Below are positions 16,237 through 24,773 of a DNA stretch of 64,000 bases, piece by piece. Numbering within the stretch: position 1 is the stretch's first letter; each line of letters starts with the position of its first letter. The notes under the pieces are model-generated. The model ran no database searches. It was not told the origin of the DNA and worked only from the letters and a program-made list of their open reading frames with translations. The DNA is taken from positions 62,001 to 126,000 of the forward strand of contig CAZBAF010000002.1 in assembly GCA_964490245.1 (NCBI GenBank), given 5' to 3'. The translations under genes were made by a program, and so were the position numbers. The stretch is from CAZBAF01 sp964490245 (GTDB lineage: Bacteria; Patescibacteriota; Saccharimonadia; Saccharimonadales; JACDBH01).

Positions 16237-16916
16237 CCCCACCCCCGAGCGGCTCTTTAGGCCGTGTTTACAATTTCACCTTTAAATTTACCGGCAAAAC
16301 CCCTAAATCACAAGCATTTTTGTTTCTATCAGGCCGTAGTTACACTGTATAAGTAAGGATTTCGGCCAAACCCCGGCAGAGTCTTAATCCCATCTCTTTT
16401 TAGCTAAAGTAGTTTCGGTAAAGCCCCTTTGGGGCTTTTGACCGACATCCTTTCTTGTATCAGCAAGAAAGGATGCAAAGAACTGACCGGCGACTGACAA
16501 AAACATGATTGAAATCACCTGACTGTCTGCCGCGCCGACAGCATTACTTATTCATGTCAGCGGGCAAAGCCCGCCTGCCCTGAATAAGAGACGACTAAGA
16601 ACGACAAGCACCTCCGCTGCAATATTTTCAGTAGGCAGCGGAGGACGCTTCGGCTTGACTCGGCAGACAGTACCAGGCCATTTCATCAGTTTTTGCAGAG
16701 CCGGAGCAACAAGGAAGCCGCTGATAAATCAGCGGCATCATTTCTATTCTTGAGCAACATCCGAATCAGGAGCCATTTTGATGTCCATAAAAAACAGAGG
16801 CCCTAAAGGGCGTCTAAAGCATTAATCGCTCCGCTTAGAGCGCGCATTGTAAGAGCATACTCGGTGAAGCGATGTCTTTAGGATCGAATCAAATGACCGC
16901 TCTCAAAATCTGTGTG
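16237..16916. ncRNA. 680-base gene-free stretch with strong secondary structure; candidate ncRNA
   Basis: No ORF is credible here. The pyk terminator (minus strand GCCCTTTAGGGC plus TTTTTT) is near 16797-16822. The rest has several strong helices: CTGTCTGCCG/CGGCAGACAG closing about 130 bases, CCTCCGCTGC/GCAGCGGAGG, ATCCTTTCTTG/CAAGAAAGGAT, AAAGCCCC/GGGGCTTT, GCGGGCAAAGCCCGC and GCCGCTGATAAATCAGCGGC. A 16-base string at 16493-16508 also occurs in the tmRNA gene (5869-5884). It lacks the conserved RNase P core. Strand and identity are undecided. Confidence 0.4.
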
Positions 16917-18359
16917 CTATTCGAGCACACGGACTTTGATAGTGTCAGTGGTGCCCACTACCCCTGGATACTGCCCAGAACAGCTCACAATCACATCGCC
17001 CTCGCTCAGCACATCGCTGGCACGCAGCCAGTTGGTCAGTTTTTGAGCGGCATGCTTGTCGTCGGGTCGTACATAGCTCTTGCAGCCATAGACAATCGCC
17101 AGCTGCTGAGCCACCCGCTTGTCAGAGGTGGCAGCAATGAGCGGAAACTCCGATCGCTGCGCTGCAATCTGCAGGGCAGTCGCACCGGACTTGGTCTCGG
17201 CCACAATGGCGTTGGCCTGCACATCTTTGGCAATACGAATCACCGCCCGCGAAATCGCCTGCTGACGGCTCTTGCGGGAGGCCGGCTGCTCGTCCACAAA
17301 AACCGGCTTAACCGGTGCGTTCTGTTCGGTGTATTGAATAACCCGCTTCATGACCTCTATAGCCTTGATGGGATAGCGGCCGTTGGCCGTCTCGTCACTT
17401 AGCATAACGCAGTCCGCCCCGACCAGTACGGCCGTGGCCACATCGGACACCTCAGCGCGGGTCGGTTCGGGCATTTCGGTCATAGAAAACAGCATCTGGG
17501 TGGCTACAATAGTCGGCTTGGCATGCTTAACGCCCAGGCCAATCAGCTGGCGTTGGATAATCGGCACACTCTCGGTTGGCGTCTCGACCGCCAGATCGCC
17601 GCGGGCAATCATGATCGAGTCTGTCTCCTGCACGATTTCTTCCATGTTCTGCACGGCCGAGCGGGTCTCGAACTTGACGATCACGCGGGCATTCATACCC
17701 AGATTCTTCATGATACGCCGTAAATTGCGGATATCATCAGCGGTCTGCACAAAACTCTGGGCGACATAATCAATGTCATTTTGCGACCCAAAGGCCAGGT
17801 CTTCACGGTCTTTTTTAGTAATCACATCGCCGCCAAAATCAGTATCCGGCAGGTTAAGTCCCTTGCGCTTGATCAGAATACCGTCGTTTTCGACACGGAC
17901 ATAGATAATGCCTTCACGCACACTGGTCACGGTCGTGCGCACCTTGCCGTCATAGATAAACATGCGCTCACCGCGCTTGACCTTTTTGCTCAAGTCATAC
18001 TGCACGGGCACAACGCCGGTCTTCTCATAATCAGACCGATAACCAAGCCGCAGCTCCTGACCTTCCTGAACATTAATAATGCCTTCAAAATCACCAAGCC
18101 GAATCTTGGGCCCCTGCAGGTCCTGGATAATCGCAACCGGCTTGCCGGTCTCGCGGCTGGCCTTGCGCACCCATTTGATGCGGCGGCCGTGTTCTTCGTG
18201 GTCACCATGGCTAAAATTAAGCCTGATGCCATTGGCACCGGCCTTGATAGCCGCCAGTACCGCCTCATAGTTATCTGTGGCGGGTCCGATTGTTGCAATA
18301 ATTTTTGTGCGCTTGTACTTGTCCAATGGTACAACGGGCACCTTGTGCGTCGTTTTCAT
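16917..18359 (-). CDS. pyk: pyruvate kinase
   Basis: Makes pyruvate and ATP from phosphoenolpyruvate and ADP. Motifs: TKIIATIGPATDNYEA, GIRLNFSHGDHEEH, DLQGPKIRLG, the catalytic lysine in IVKFETRSAVQNMEEI, MIARGDLAVETP, TQMLFSMTEMPEPTRAEVSDVATAV and LSDETANGRYP. The C-terminal domain (VAETKSGATALQIA) is complete at 480 aa. The downstream gap contains its terminator, then pgk. Tight grouping with tpiA and pgk supports an intact lower glycolysis. Confidence 0.95.
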   Translation of the reverse strand: MKTTHKVPVVPLDKYKRTKIIATIGPATDNYEAVLAAIKAGANGIRLNFSHGDHEEHGRRIKWVRKASRETGKPVAIIQDLQGPKIRLGDFEGIINVQEGQELRLGYRSDYEKTGVVPVQYDLSKKVKRGERMFIYDGKVRTTVTSVREGIIYVRVENDGILIKRKGLNLPDTDFGGDVITKKDREDLAFGSQNDIDYVAQSFVQTADDIRNLRRIMKNLGMNARVIVKFETRSAVQNMEEIVQETDSIMIARGDLAVETPTESVPIIQRQLIGLGVKHAKPTIVATQMLFSMTEMPEPTRAEVSDVATAVLVGADCVMLSDETANGRYPIKAIEVMKRVIQYTEQNAPVKPVFVDEQPASRKSRQQAISRAVIRIAKDVQANAIVAETKSGATALQIAAQRSEFPLIAATSDKRVAQQLAIVYGCKSYVRPDDKHAAQKLTNWLRASDVLSEGDVIVSCSGQYPGVVGTTDTIKVRVLE

Positions 18360-18486
18360 ACTTATCCTTATTCTATACCCTTATGCCTTGTTTTTAAACA
18401 CCGAACCTGCCGATTCGCGATTGTTTTCATCGCTCTGCACCTGCCGGCCCCTGTTGCCGCCGGTAACAGGCGTTCGTTTCCGTTGA

Positions 18487-18524
18487 CCAAAGCAAAAACC
18501 GGAGAATTGCTCCGGTTCTTGCTT
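18487..18524 (-). terminator. tRNA-Glu terminator
   Basis: Directly after the tRNA CCA end, the minus strand has AACCGGAG/CTCCGGTT followed by TTTTGC. It lies between the tRNA and the pyk start region. Confidence 0.75.
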
Positions 18525-18599
<75 letters not shown>

Positions 18600-18621
18600 A
18601 GCTGTAGTCTTAATTGTAATG

Positions 18622-18820
18622 TGCAGGGGTTCGATTGGGAATCGACTCACCTTCGGCGAGCCCCGAACTTCGTCTTTGCAAACAAATTTGTAAGAGAAGG
18701 TTCCCTCGCGTTCCGCTACTTAGCGGAGTCACCGACAGTCCTCACCCTGTTGCCGGGATGACTTAATAATTTTGTCCGGCAAGCCAGACAGGCCGGTGCC
18801 CTAGCCGCAAGACGATGAAG
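18622..18820 (-). repeat. degenerate tRNA-Glu copy interrupted by a family A element
   Basis: Minus strand order: a decayed tRNA-Glu 5' part (CATCGTCTTGCGGCTAGG), an expanded anticodon region, CATCCCGGCAACAGGG matching the intact tRNA, then the family A core (18646-18745) from TGAGGACTG through a CCGCTAAGTAGCGG hairpin, GCGAGGGAACC, TTACAAATTTGTTTGCAA and GAAGTTCGGGGCTCGCCGAA to GGTGAG, then TCGATTCCC and its inverse AATCGAACCCC. The break is inside the T-loop. The intact tRNA-Glu follows. Confidence 0.65.
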
Positions 18821-19552
18821 AAAGTTCTGCTGCAAAGTACGAGGATGCCAATATAGGGGTGCGGACTGCTTTGGATGGTGCCGCGATCCGACCCCGCAAA
18901 GCATAATTATCTCTAAAGGGCGTTGCCTAATTACCGAAATATACCCCTTAACATCCTAAAAAGCAGCTACTGCTGCTTTTCTTGGTATTCTTTAGACGAA
19001 CACCAAGAAAATTGTAGCATAACAGATACAATCCGTCCAGGTATGGTTGGCCTTTTAGCCTGATTTTTGTTTCTAGGAGCGGTCAGTCACGACTTGTCCC
19101 GCATGATTTCCGCTTACGAGTAGTCGGCAATCGGATTATGAGTAAGAGCGAAATCGTCGGGATGCTCAATCGAACATTCTCACCATAGCACAAAAACCAT
19201 AAAAATTCTACTGCTTATCCACATCATTGCCTGCTGGCACACGGAGGCCAACCTCTGCAAATCAAAACACTTTCCAAAAGATTGCATGCCAATACCCAGA
19301 CATAGAAAAGACTCCCCTGTTACAGGGAGTCCTTCCTCAAGCGAACCAAAGCGGCCAGTCAACTTCCGCTAGACTACTAAGGATTTTGCATGCGGATGTA
19401 CAGTGCGATTTCTTTGTTGCAAAGCAGACCGAGCCGTATATGTAATACGGTGAGGGAGCATTTGTGACAAAAAATCGTGCTGGACACCGCAAGCATCCCG
19501 AGCAGGTTTCCGGCTAAGCCGGAAAGCAGGCCCGGGATGCGGTGCAAGATCC
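18821..19552. other. 732-base gene-free stretch
   Basis: No convincing gene is present. Visible structures are AGCAGC/GCTGCT near 18960, a terminator-like ACTCCCTGTAACAGGGGAGT followed by TTTTC on the minus strand (about 19308-19335), and a long hairpin at about 19487-19545 (GCATCCCGGGCCTGCTTTCC with its complement). The last of these lies directly after the LPNTG protein gene and probably ends or stabilises its mRNA. One TTATCCACA occurs near 19215. Confidence 0.5.
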
Positions 19553-21013
19553 TTAGCTGTTGCGGCGGCGGGCTACAACATTATGTGCAACCCCACCAGC
19601 TACAGAAGTAGCAGCAACCAGACCGATCAGGCTGCCTGCACCAGTGTTAGGAAGCTCGGTTGGCTTCTCTTTGTCAAAGGTGACAGATGCCTTACATGCA
19701 TCGCTGGTAACAGTCTTGTCCTCGCCGTTGACACGGAAGGTGACACTAGCAGCGATCTGGTAGGTACCGTTGTTCTGGTACTCGTACTCGTTTACCAGCT
19801 TGTCGGTAACCAGTGCCTGAGAGCCGTCACCAAAGTTAATGGTAACGCTCCTGAAGGTTGCGCCACCGCTGGCCGGAGCCTTAACGGTTACGCGAACCTT
19901 GCGGCCGCCAAGCTTCTCAACCTTTACAGATTCGCAAACAAAGCTTGGCTTTTCAGGCTCTTCACACTTCTTCTCAACTTTAGTGATCGCAGTGTTGTAG
20001 AACTCGTTCATGTCCTTAGGACGTGCCACACCAACGTTGCGAAATTCAGTAACACCACAATCCAGCTCGTCAGCTGTTGGCATCTTAGCCTCGAACATGA
20101 CATAAGCACCAGCGCCCGATACGTAGTTTCCTACTATGATACCAGTCGTAGTAACGCCGTCAGCGACTGATTTTGTGCCTGCACTGTTAATCAGCTTGGT
20201 GCTGCCAGGTACATATGTTACCACCGGCGGCAAGTTATCGCGGATTAATACCTCATTGTGTGTAGTATTTCCAGCGTTCTGGTAAGCCAACAGGTATTCT
20301 ACCGTATCGCCAGGCTTGGCTGTATTGGAGACTTTCCACTCTGTCGCACCTTTGACACGAACCTGCTTGTCGATCTTAATGCCTGGCTTAGGCGTACGTA
20401 CACGAACCTGTATCGTAACAGTCTCGTGATGCGCGTTACAGCCACGCAGAGGAGTCTTACGGATAGTGTCAAGGTTAACACCGCCACCGATCACATTGTC
20501 AGAAATCTGAACAATTTCGTAGCAATGTGCAGGCGGAACTTCAAAACCTGTCTCACAGGACTTGTCGCCTTCTGCAGCACCCTTGTTGTAGCGGTACTTG
20601 GCAGTGCCAGGAATATACTCAATGGATGACTCTGGGTTGTCCAAAACTACTGTTGTTACGTCAGTGACAGTATTAAAGTTATCTGACGTAATGGTGCCGG
20701 TGATGTTCTGCTTCTCGCCAGGTTGATTCTGGGGAACAGAAATCATAACGGTTGTATTGTTGGCGCGTTCACCATCTGGATTCTCGCGGTTGTGCAACCA
20801 AACTTGCACCTGTACTACTTCGTCATCACTGGCGTTAGTAGTTTGCTGATATTGGGTTTCCCCGCGCGTCACATTAAGTGAACGGGTATACCCTTCCATC
20901 AAATTGCTGTTTGCAGCAGTGACTGCGCCAAAACCTACTACGCTCAGCAGGGCTACAAACAGCAGCGCCAGCTTAGCAGCAAGTTTTTGAGGCAGACGGA
21001 TTATATTCTTCAT
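19553..21013 (-). CDS. LPNTG-anchored surface protein with DUF11-like and PKD-like domains
   Basis: An exported, sortase-anchored protein. The start MKNIIRLPQK follows GGAGG; the signal peptide runs to about AVTAANS. The middle carries a DUF11-type repeat (KPGDTVEYLLAYQNAGNTT ... VRDNLPPVVTYVPGST pattern) and a PKD-like module (SVTINFGDGSQALVTDKLV). The end has LPNTG, a hydrophobic stretch and the basic tail ARRRNS. The sortase at 46.1 kb is the obvious partner. A -10 TACAAT about 160 bases upstream suggests a long leader. Likely role: adhesion or envelope structure. Confidence 0.85.
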   Translation of the reverse strand: MKNIIRLPQKLAAKLALLFVALLSVVGFGAVTAANSNLMEGYTRSLNVTRGETQYQQTTNASDDEVVQVQVWLHNRENPDGERANNTTVMISVPQNQPGEKQNITGTITSDNFNTVTDVTTVVLDNPESSIEYIPGTAKYRYNKGAAEGDKSCETGFEVPPAHCYEIVQISDNVIGGGVNLDTIRKTPLRGCNAHHETVTIQVRVRTPKPGIKIDKQVRVKGATEWKVSNTAKPGDTVEYLLAYQNAGNTTHNEVLIRDNLPPVVTYVPGSTKLINSAGTKSVADGVTTTGIIVGNYVSGAGAYVMFEAKMPTADELDCGVTEFRNVGVARPKDMNEFYNTAITKVEKKCEEPEKPSFVCESVKVEKLGGRKVRVTVKAPASGGATFRSVTINFGDGSQALVTDKLVNEYEYQNNGTYQIAASVTFRVNGEDKTVTSDACKASVTFDKEKPTELPNTGAGSLIGLVAATSVAGGVAHNVVARRRNS

Positions 21014-21484
21014 ATACACCTCCTTAAAAGTAGTGATCGGTGTTTAGGGGCTAAGTATTAGCACTAAACACGGGAAGAAACTTAAAATTATCAATTTATG
21101 CCAAACTGTTAAAGAATATATTTGGTACTTCACTCCACCTCACGTGGGCAAAATAACCCTATACTTCCATTGTAGCATAAATATTATTATATGTCAATAA
21201 TGTGGTTACGCTTACTTGTTAAGGAGCTGTATATGACTTACAAATCGGATCATTACAAGTCATTGGGGTGAGAGGAGTGTGATCTGGAGTTGTTGCCGTG
21301 AGGCATAAATGACGATCGCCAAAGCAATCATCAAACAACATTCCAGACCACACCCTCAGTGCGACTACATCATCCTGTTTCAGGATACACACTGTGACCA
21401 ATCACCCATTTCCTAACTTCTTACAATCTCCGTTGATGGCACATCAGCACAGAGCTGACACGGAGCAGAAGCCTACCAGCTACC
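21014..21484. other. 471-base gene-free stretch, including promoter and cassette left edge
   Basis: The first half is the leader and promoter of the LPNTG gene on the minus strand (TGCTACAATGG near 21170). The second half begins the GC-rich cassette region: an inverted repeat at 21240 and then unassigned sequence up to the end of the Pro/Thr-rich gene. No gene is seen. Confidence 0.5.
21240..21264 (+). repeat. left inverted repeat of the GC-rich cassette
   Basis: ACAAATCGGATCATTACA followed by two unmatched bases and TCATT recurs in inverted orientation at 24385-24409. Eighteen bases are identical plus the TCATT. The pair encloses three genes of very different base composition. Confidence 0.7.
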
Positions 21485-22867
21485 TCACGGAGGAGGTGCG
21501 GGCATTCCCGTGTGGGTGTCGTTGTCCACGACGGGCGTCGGCCCGGGGGCGGCGGGGGTTGGACCTCCGCCCACGGTTGACCCATCGGGCCGCGTAGTGC
21601 TCCCGCCGGGAGTACCGCTCCCATCAGGGGACCCGCGGTCGTATCCACCCGGGAGGGGCGGAGGAGCCGGGGTGCCCTCGATGGGCGCGGGGCCAGTCGG
21701 CGGCACATGGACCGTCGTCGACGTGGTGGCCGGCGGCCTGTGCGGCGGCTGGGTAGCCACCGGGGGCGGGCCATCAGCCGGCGGGTGCATCGGCGGGACC
21801 GTCGACGGCGGCGCCGTGGTCGGCGGCACCGTGGTGGGTGCCGGCGGGACCGTCGACGTAGTGGGCGTCGGCCTCGGACGCGGCCTGGGGCCGGTCGTCG
21901 GCGTCGGCTCCGGGGCCGGCGGTTCCGGGGCCGGCGGAGGCGGGCACGCGAAGCGCGCGAACCGCTTGTCACCGAACGGGTTGTCAGGCGTGCCGGCATT
22001 GAAGCCGAACCGCTGGACGCACCCGAACCCCTTGGCCGTGAACTCGAACACCAGGAAGGTGCCCGTGTACTGGCGCTCGTTGAGCGCGACGCGCGGGATC
22101 GCTCCCTCGGTCACACCCTTGAGGTGCCAGTTCTCCGACGTCAGCAGGTCGGGCACGATGCCGACCAGCTGGGCCTTGGACAGGAGCGCGTTCGCCAGCA
22201 TGGCGTACTCCTGCACCTCAGGCCTGACGTAGAGCTTGCGCTCCCCGCCCTCTTCCTTGACCAGAAGCAGCTCGTCGACGTTGACGAACTTCTCCAGGTC
22301 GGTACCGGCCAGGGCCATCCACTCCGCCATCCACGGGTTCAGCTGGGTCAGCGTCTTCCCGTTGACGACGAAGTTGGCCTCGTTGAAGGCCCGGATGACC
22401 ATGTCGAGCACGACGATGTTCTGGCAGTCCTCCACGCGCAGCTCGGCGACCATGTCCTCAGCCTTGTCAGCCTGGAACGGGATGGTCACCGAATCGGTGT
22501 CCTGGCGCTTGGTCCGGTCGCCCCGCTTCACCTCCGCGAGGGAGTTGTAGAGGAACGGGTCGGACTTGCACTCGGCCACCGCACGCACCTCCGGGTGGAC
22601 CAGGTCCTCCCGTCGGATGGTGAGCTCACGCTCGAGATCCGCCATGGCGTCAGCCAGGACTTCCTCGGCGGAGGCCACCGTGGTGGCGGGTGCCACCGTG
22701 GTCGGGGCCGTGGTCGTGGTGGACGACCGCGGCCTGGTGGTTGACGTCGTGGTGGCGGGCGATTCCTCGTCCGCACCACCACTCTTGCTGAGTCCTCCGA
22801 CCGCCATGACGACGACGAAGGCAAGGATGACGATGCCCGTGAGCACCCCCATGATCTTTCTACCCAT
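21485..22867 (-). CDS. GC-rich membrane-anchored protein with Pro/Thr-rich C-terminus
   Basis: I recognise no family. The start MGRKIMGVLTG is chosen because GGAGGTGA lies 8 bases upstream. One N-terminal transmembrane helix (about residues 6-25) is followed by a Thr-rich linker (ESPATTTSTTRPRSSTTTT), a folded region (about 60-300, with WMAEWMALAGTDLEKFVNVD and two or three Cys), and a long Pro/Thr/Gly-rich tail. Codon third positions are almost all G or C, unlike neighbouring genes. Such Thr-Pro linkers are common in actinobacterial exported proteins. Confidence 0.7.
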   Translation of the reverse strand: MGRKIMGVLTGIVILAFVVVMAVGGLSKSGGADEESPATTTSTTRPRSSTTTTAPTTVAPATTVASAEEVLADAMADLERELTIRREDLVHPEVRAVAECKSDPFLYNSLAEVKRGDRTKRQDTDSVTIPFQADKAEDMVAELRVEDCQNIVVLDMVIRAFNEANFVVNGKTLTQLNPWMAEWMALAGTDLEKFVNVDELLLVKEEGGERKLYVRPEVQEYAMLANALLSKAQLVGIVPDLLTSENWHLKGVTEGAIPRVALNERQYTGTFLVFEFTAKGFGCVQRFGFNAGTPDNPFGDKRFARFACPPPPAPEPPAPEPTPTTGPRPRPRPTPTTSTVPPAPTTVPPTTAPPSTVPPMHPPADGPPPVATQPPHRPPATTSTTVHVPPTGPAPIEGTPAPPPLPGGYDRGSPDGSGTPGGSTTRPDGSTVGGGPTPAAPGPTPVVDNDTHTGMPAPPP

Positions 22868-23008
22868 TTTTTTCACCTCCAGGTGATTAGGGGCATGGGT
22901 GCCCAGGGATCTATAGAAGACTTGCACTTGCTTAGCGGACGTAGAGGTTATCGAAACCTCTCACACCGAGGTGTTGCTGCAACCACGCAGCACGTCCGGG
23001 ACCTGAGT

Positions 23009-23308
23009 CTACTCGCAGCGCCGCCGCTTGTAGATGACCCAGGTCCAGTACCCGGCCAGCACCATGAAGGCCATGACGAACAACGTCCGGATGAACCGGT
23101 TCGCTGCCCATCGGCGGTCTCCACCTGCCCAGTCGCGCCAGTCGTCCTGGACCGAGTCACCGATCACCAGCGCCACGAGGGCGGCAGCGATTGCGGCACA
23201 CACGGCACCCAGGAAGACGATTCCGGAGCGCTTGGAGCGCACCCAGAGGCCCTTCCAGGCAAGGGCACCGAAGATGGCGGCCAGTACGATGAGCATGAAG
23301 CTCTGCAT
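23009..23308 (-). CDS. GC-rich small membrane protein, 99 aa
   Basis: Three transmembrane helices are likely: about residues 3-20, 30-50 and 75-92 (RTLFVMAFMVLAGYWTWVIY), with a basic loop (RDWAGGDRRWAANR) and tail (KRRRCE). GGAGGAG precedes the ATG. Codon use matches the two neighbouring GC-rich genes. Function unknown. Confidence 0.65.
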   Translation of the reverse strand: MQSFMLIVLAAIFGALAWKGLWVRSKRSGIVFLGAVCAAIAAALVALVIGDSVQDDWRDWAGGDRRWAANRFIRTLFVMAFMVLAGYWTWVIYKRRRCE

Positions 23309-23329
23309 CTGGTCTCCTCCTTCTTGGTG

Positions 23330-23917
23330 CTACTTGCGGGTGAACCCGAACCGCGGGAGCTCGCGCACCTTCTTGACGAGGTGCGTGGTGGGGTCCGTCT
23401 CGAGCACCTGGTACTCCGAGGCGTTGTCCTCGTAGTCCTTGTACTCGAGCAGGTCCACCGGCTTGCCGTGCTTGTCCACCACCTTGACCTTGTCCGCGGA
23501 GGCCGGGGCCGGGATCGGCTTGGGGGCGGGCTTGCGCCAGCCCTTGATGGTGCCGTCCGTCTCCAGCCAGACCTCGAAGCCGGCGGCCTTCGCGTCCTCC
23601 TCCGACTTGAAGCCGGTGCCGAGGGGCGTGCCGTCGTGCTCGAACGCGGGCATGTAGCCCTTGTTCTTGGCCGGGGGCTCGCTCGCCTCGGGGGCGGGGT
23701 CGCTGGTCAGGCCGAGCAGTTCGGCGGCCTTCTCGTTCCCGCCGGGCTTGATGCCGAGCAGGACCTCGATGGCCTCCACGTTGGGGTCGTTCTCGTTGCC
23801 CTGCAGGCGGTCCCCGACGAGGCTGGTGATCCGGGCGAGCCGGTTGTAGATCCGGTCCTCCCGCTTCTTGGCCTCGCCGGCGGCGACACTGCTGAGCCTG
23901 GTGAAATCGATGGTCAT
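23330..23917 (-). CDS. GC-rich soluble hypothetical protein, 195 aa
   Basis: First gene of the GC-rich cassette. The start MTIDFTRLSSVAAGEAKKRED is chosen because purine-rich AAGGAAACAGGG lies upstream. The N-terminal ~80 residues are helical, then a Pro/Glu linker (SDPAPEASEPPAKNK), then a region with GFKSEEDAKAAGFEVWLETDGTIKGW, resembling small SPOR-like or DUF repeat units but not enough to assign. Third codon positions are overwhelmingly G/C. Confidence 0.65.
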   Translation of the reverse strand: MTIDFTRLSSVAAGEAKKREDRIYNRLARITSLVGDRLQGNENDPNVEAIEVLLGIKPGGNEKAAELLGLTSDPAPEASEPPAKNKGYMPAFEHDGTPLGTGFKSEEDAKAAGFEVWLETDGTIKGWRKPAPKPIPAPASADKVKVVDKHGKPVDLLEYKDYEDNASEYQVLETDPTTHLVKKVRELPRFGFTRK

Positions 23918-24773
23918 TTCCCTGTTTCCTTCCTGCCTGTGATGAGGCATTGGGGCGGCTTCGCTACTTAGGCGGAATTGCCTGTTTGCTGCACGCTTTT
24001 CTCCTCCGCCTGATGGGCGAGAAAGGATATCTTCCTGGGACGGGAAGAAGGCGGCACCAGCTGCAAGTATTTGCAGCCGCTGTCGCCTTCTCCATACCCA
24101 AAAAGTATAGGAACATTCGAACTGTTGTTAGGAATTGTTAGACGATTAGTCTAAATTGTGTGGAATCTTTCGATTCCGATGTAGTCATTTCTGCGCCTGG
24201 AAAGCGGCAACTTAACCGGGAGCATTGCTGCTCGACCTACTGGCTGCACGCACATCAAGTGCAGATTACCAACCCCTGGCGCTAGCGCTTGCGGCTAGCA
24301 TTTTACCCCTGTTAACTAGCCATGTAATACTAGCTGCTTAACAGATAAGGATGGGTAATCTGCACTGATGACCAAACACAGTTAAATGAACTGTAATGAT
24401 CCGATTTGTTAAAATTTCACTGCACCACGGCTTTGGCCTGCTCTCTGGCTAGACCAGAGACCTGCCAAGCCGTTTCTGGCGCTTGACCCGATTTTTCGCT
24501 CCGCATGCTCCTTCACCGTACTTAAGTACAGCTCAGTCCGCTCCGGAGACGAATAAATCGCCCCAAGCATCCAGCTGCAGCAAAATTTAACAGGGTTGAC
24601 GGGCTGAAACAGCACAAAAAGTACCGTCTCCGGTACTTCTGGCTGTTTTGACTTGTCTCCCTGTTCACATCCCTTCCCTAAAGATTTCCCACCTCAGGAG
24701 GATGATGTAAAAATTCTACCACACACAGCCCTAAAAGTCAATACTCTATACCATCTTTTTGCTTATGTTTATA
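23918..24773. other. 856-base gene-free stretch with hairpins
   Basis: No gene is convincing. On the cassette side are GCGCTAGCGC-type palindromes near 24275. The right inverted repeat is at 24385-24409. Beyond it is a long hairpin at about 24428-24471 (GGCTTTGGC...GCCAAGCC with inner CTCTCTGG/CCAGAG), GTACTTAAGTAC near 24520, and AGTACCG/CGGTACT near 24620-24640, which lies downstream of the histidine kinase gene and may end its transcript. It could hold a structured RNA, but I cannot name one. Confidence 0.4.
24385..24409 (-). repeat. right inverted repeat of the GC-rich cassette
   Basis: The minus strand reads ACAAATCGGATCATTACA, then two differing bases, then TCATT, the same as the left copy at 21240-21264. 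This gives a bounded unit of about 3.2 kb. Confidence 0.7.

Noticed and set aside
16237..16916. RNase P RNA in the pyk-pgk spacer
   Set aside because: The conserved GAGGAAAGTCC and AGAACCCGGCTTA-type segments could not be found on either strand.
18646..18745. Hammerhead ribozyme in family A cores
   Set aside because: The linker resembles GAAAC in some copies, but the CTGATGA element and a cleavage triplet are missing.
21707..22744. 345-aa Arg/Gly-rich ORF on the plus strand
   Set aside because: It is the antisense shadow of the GC-rich Pro/Thr protein; low-complexity composition and no ribosome site.
22883..23971. 362-aa ORF on the plus strand
   Set aside because: Long only because stop codons are rare in GC-rich DNA; it spans two real minus-strand genes and their spacer.
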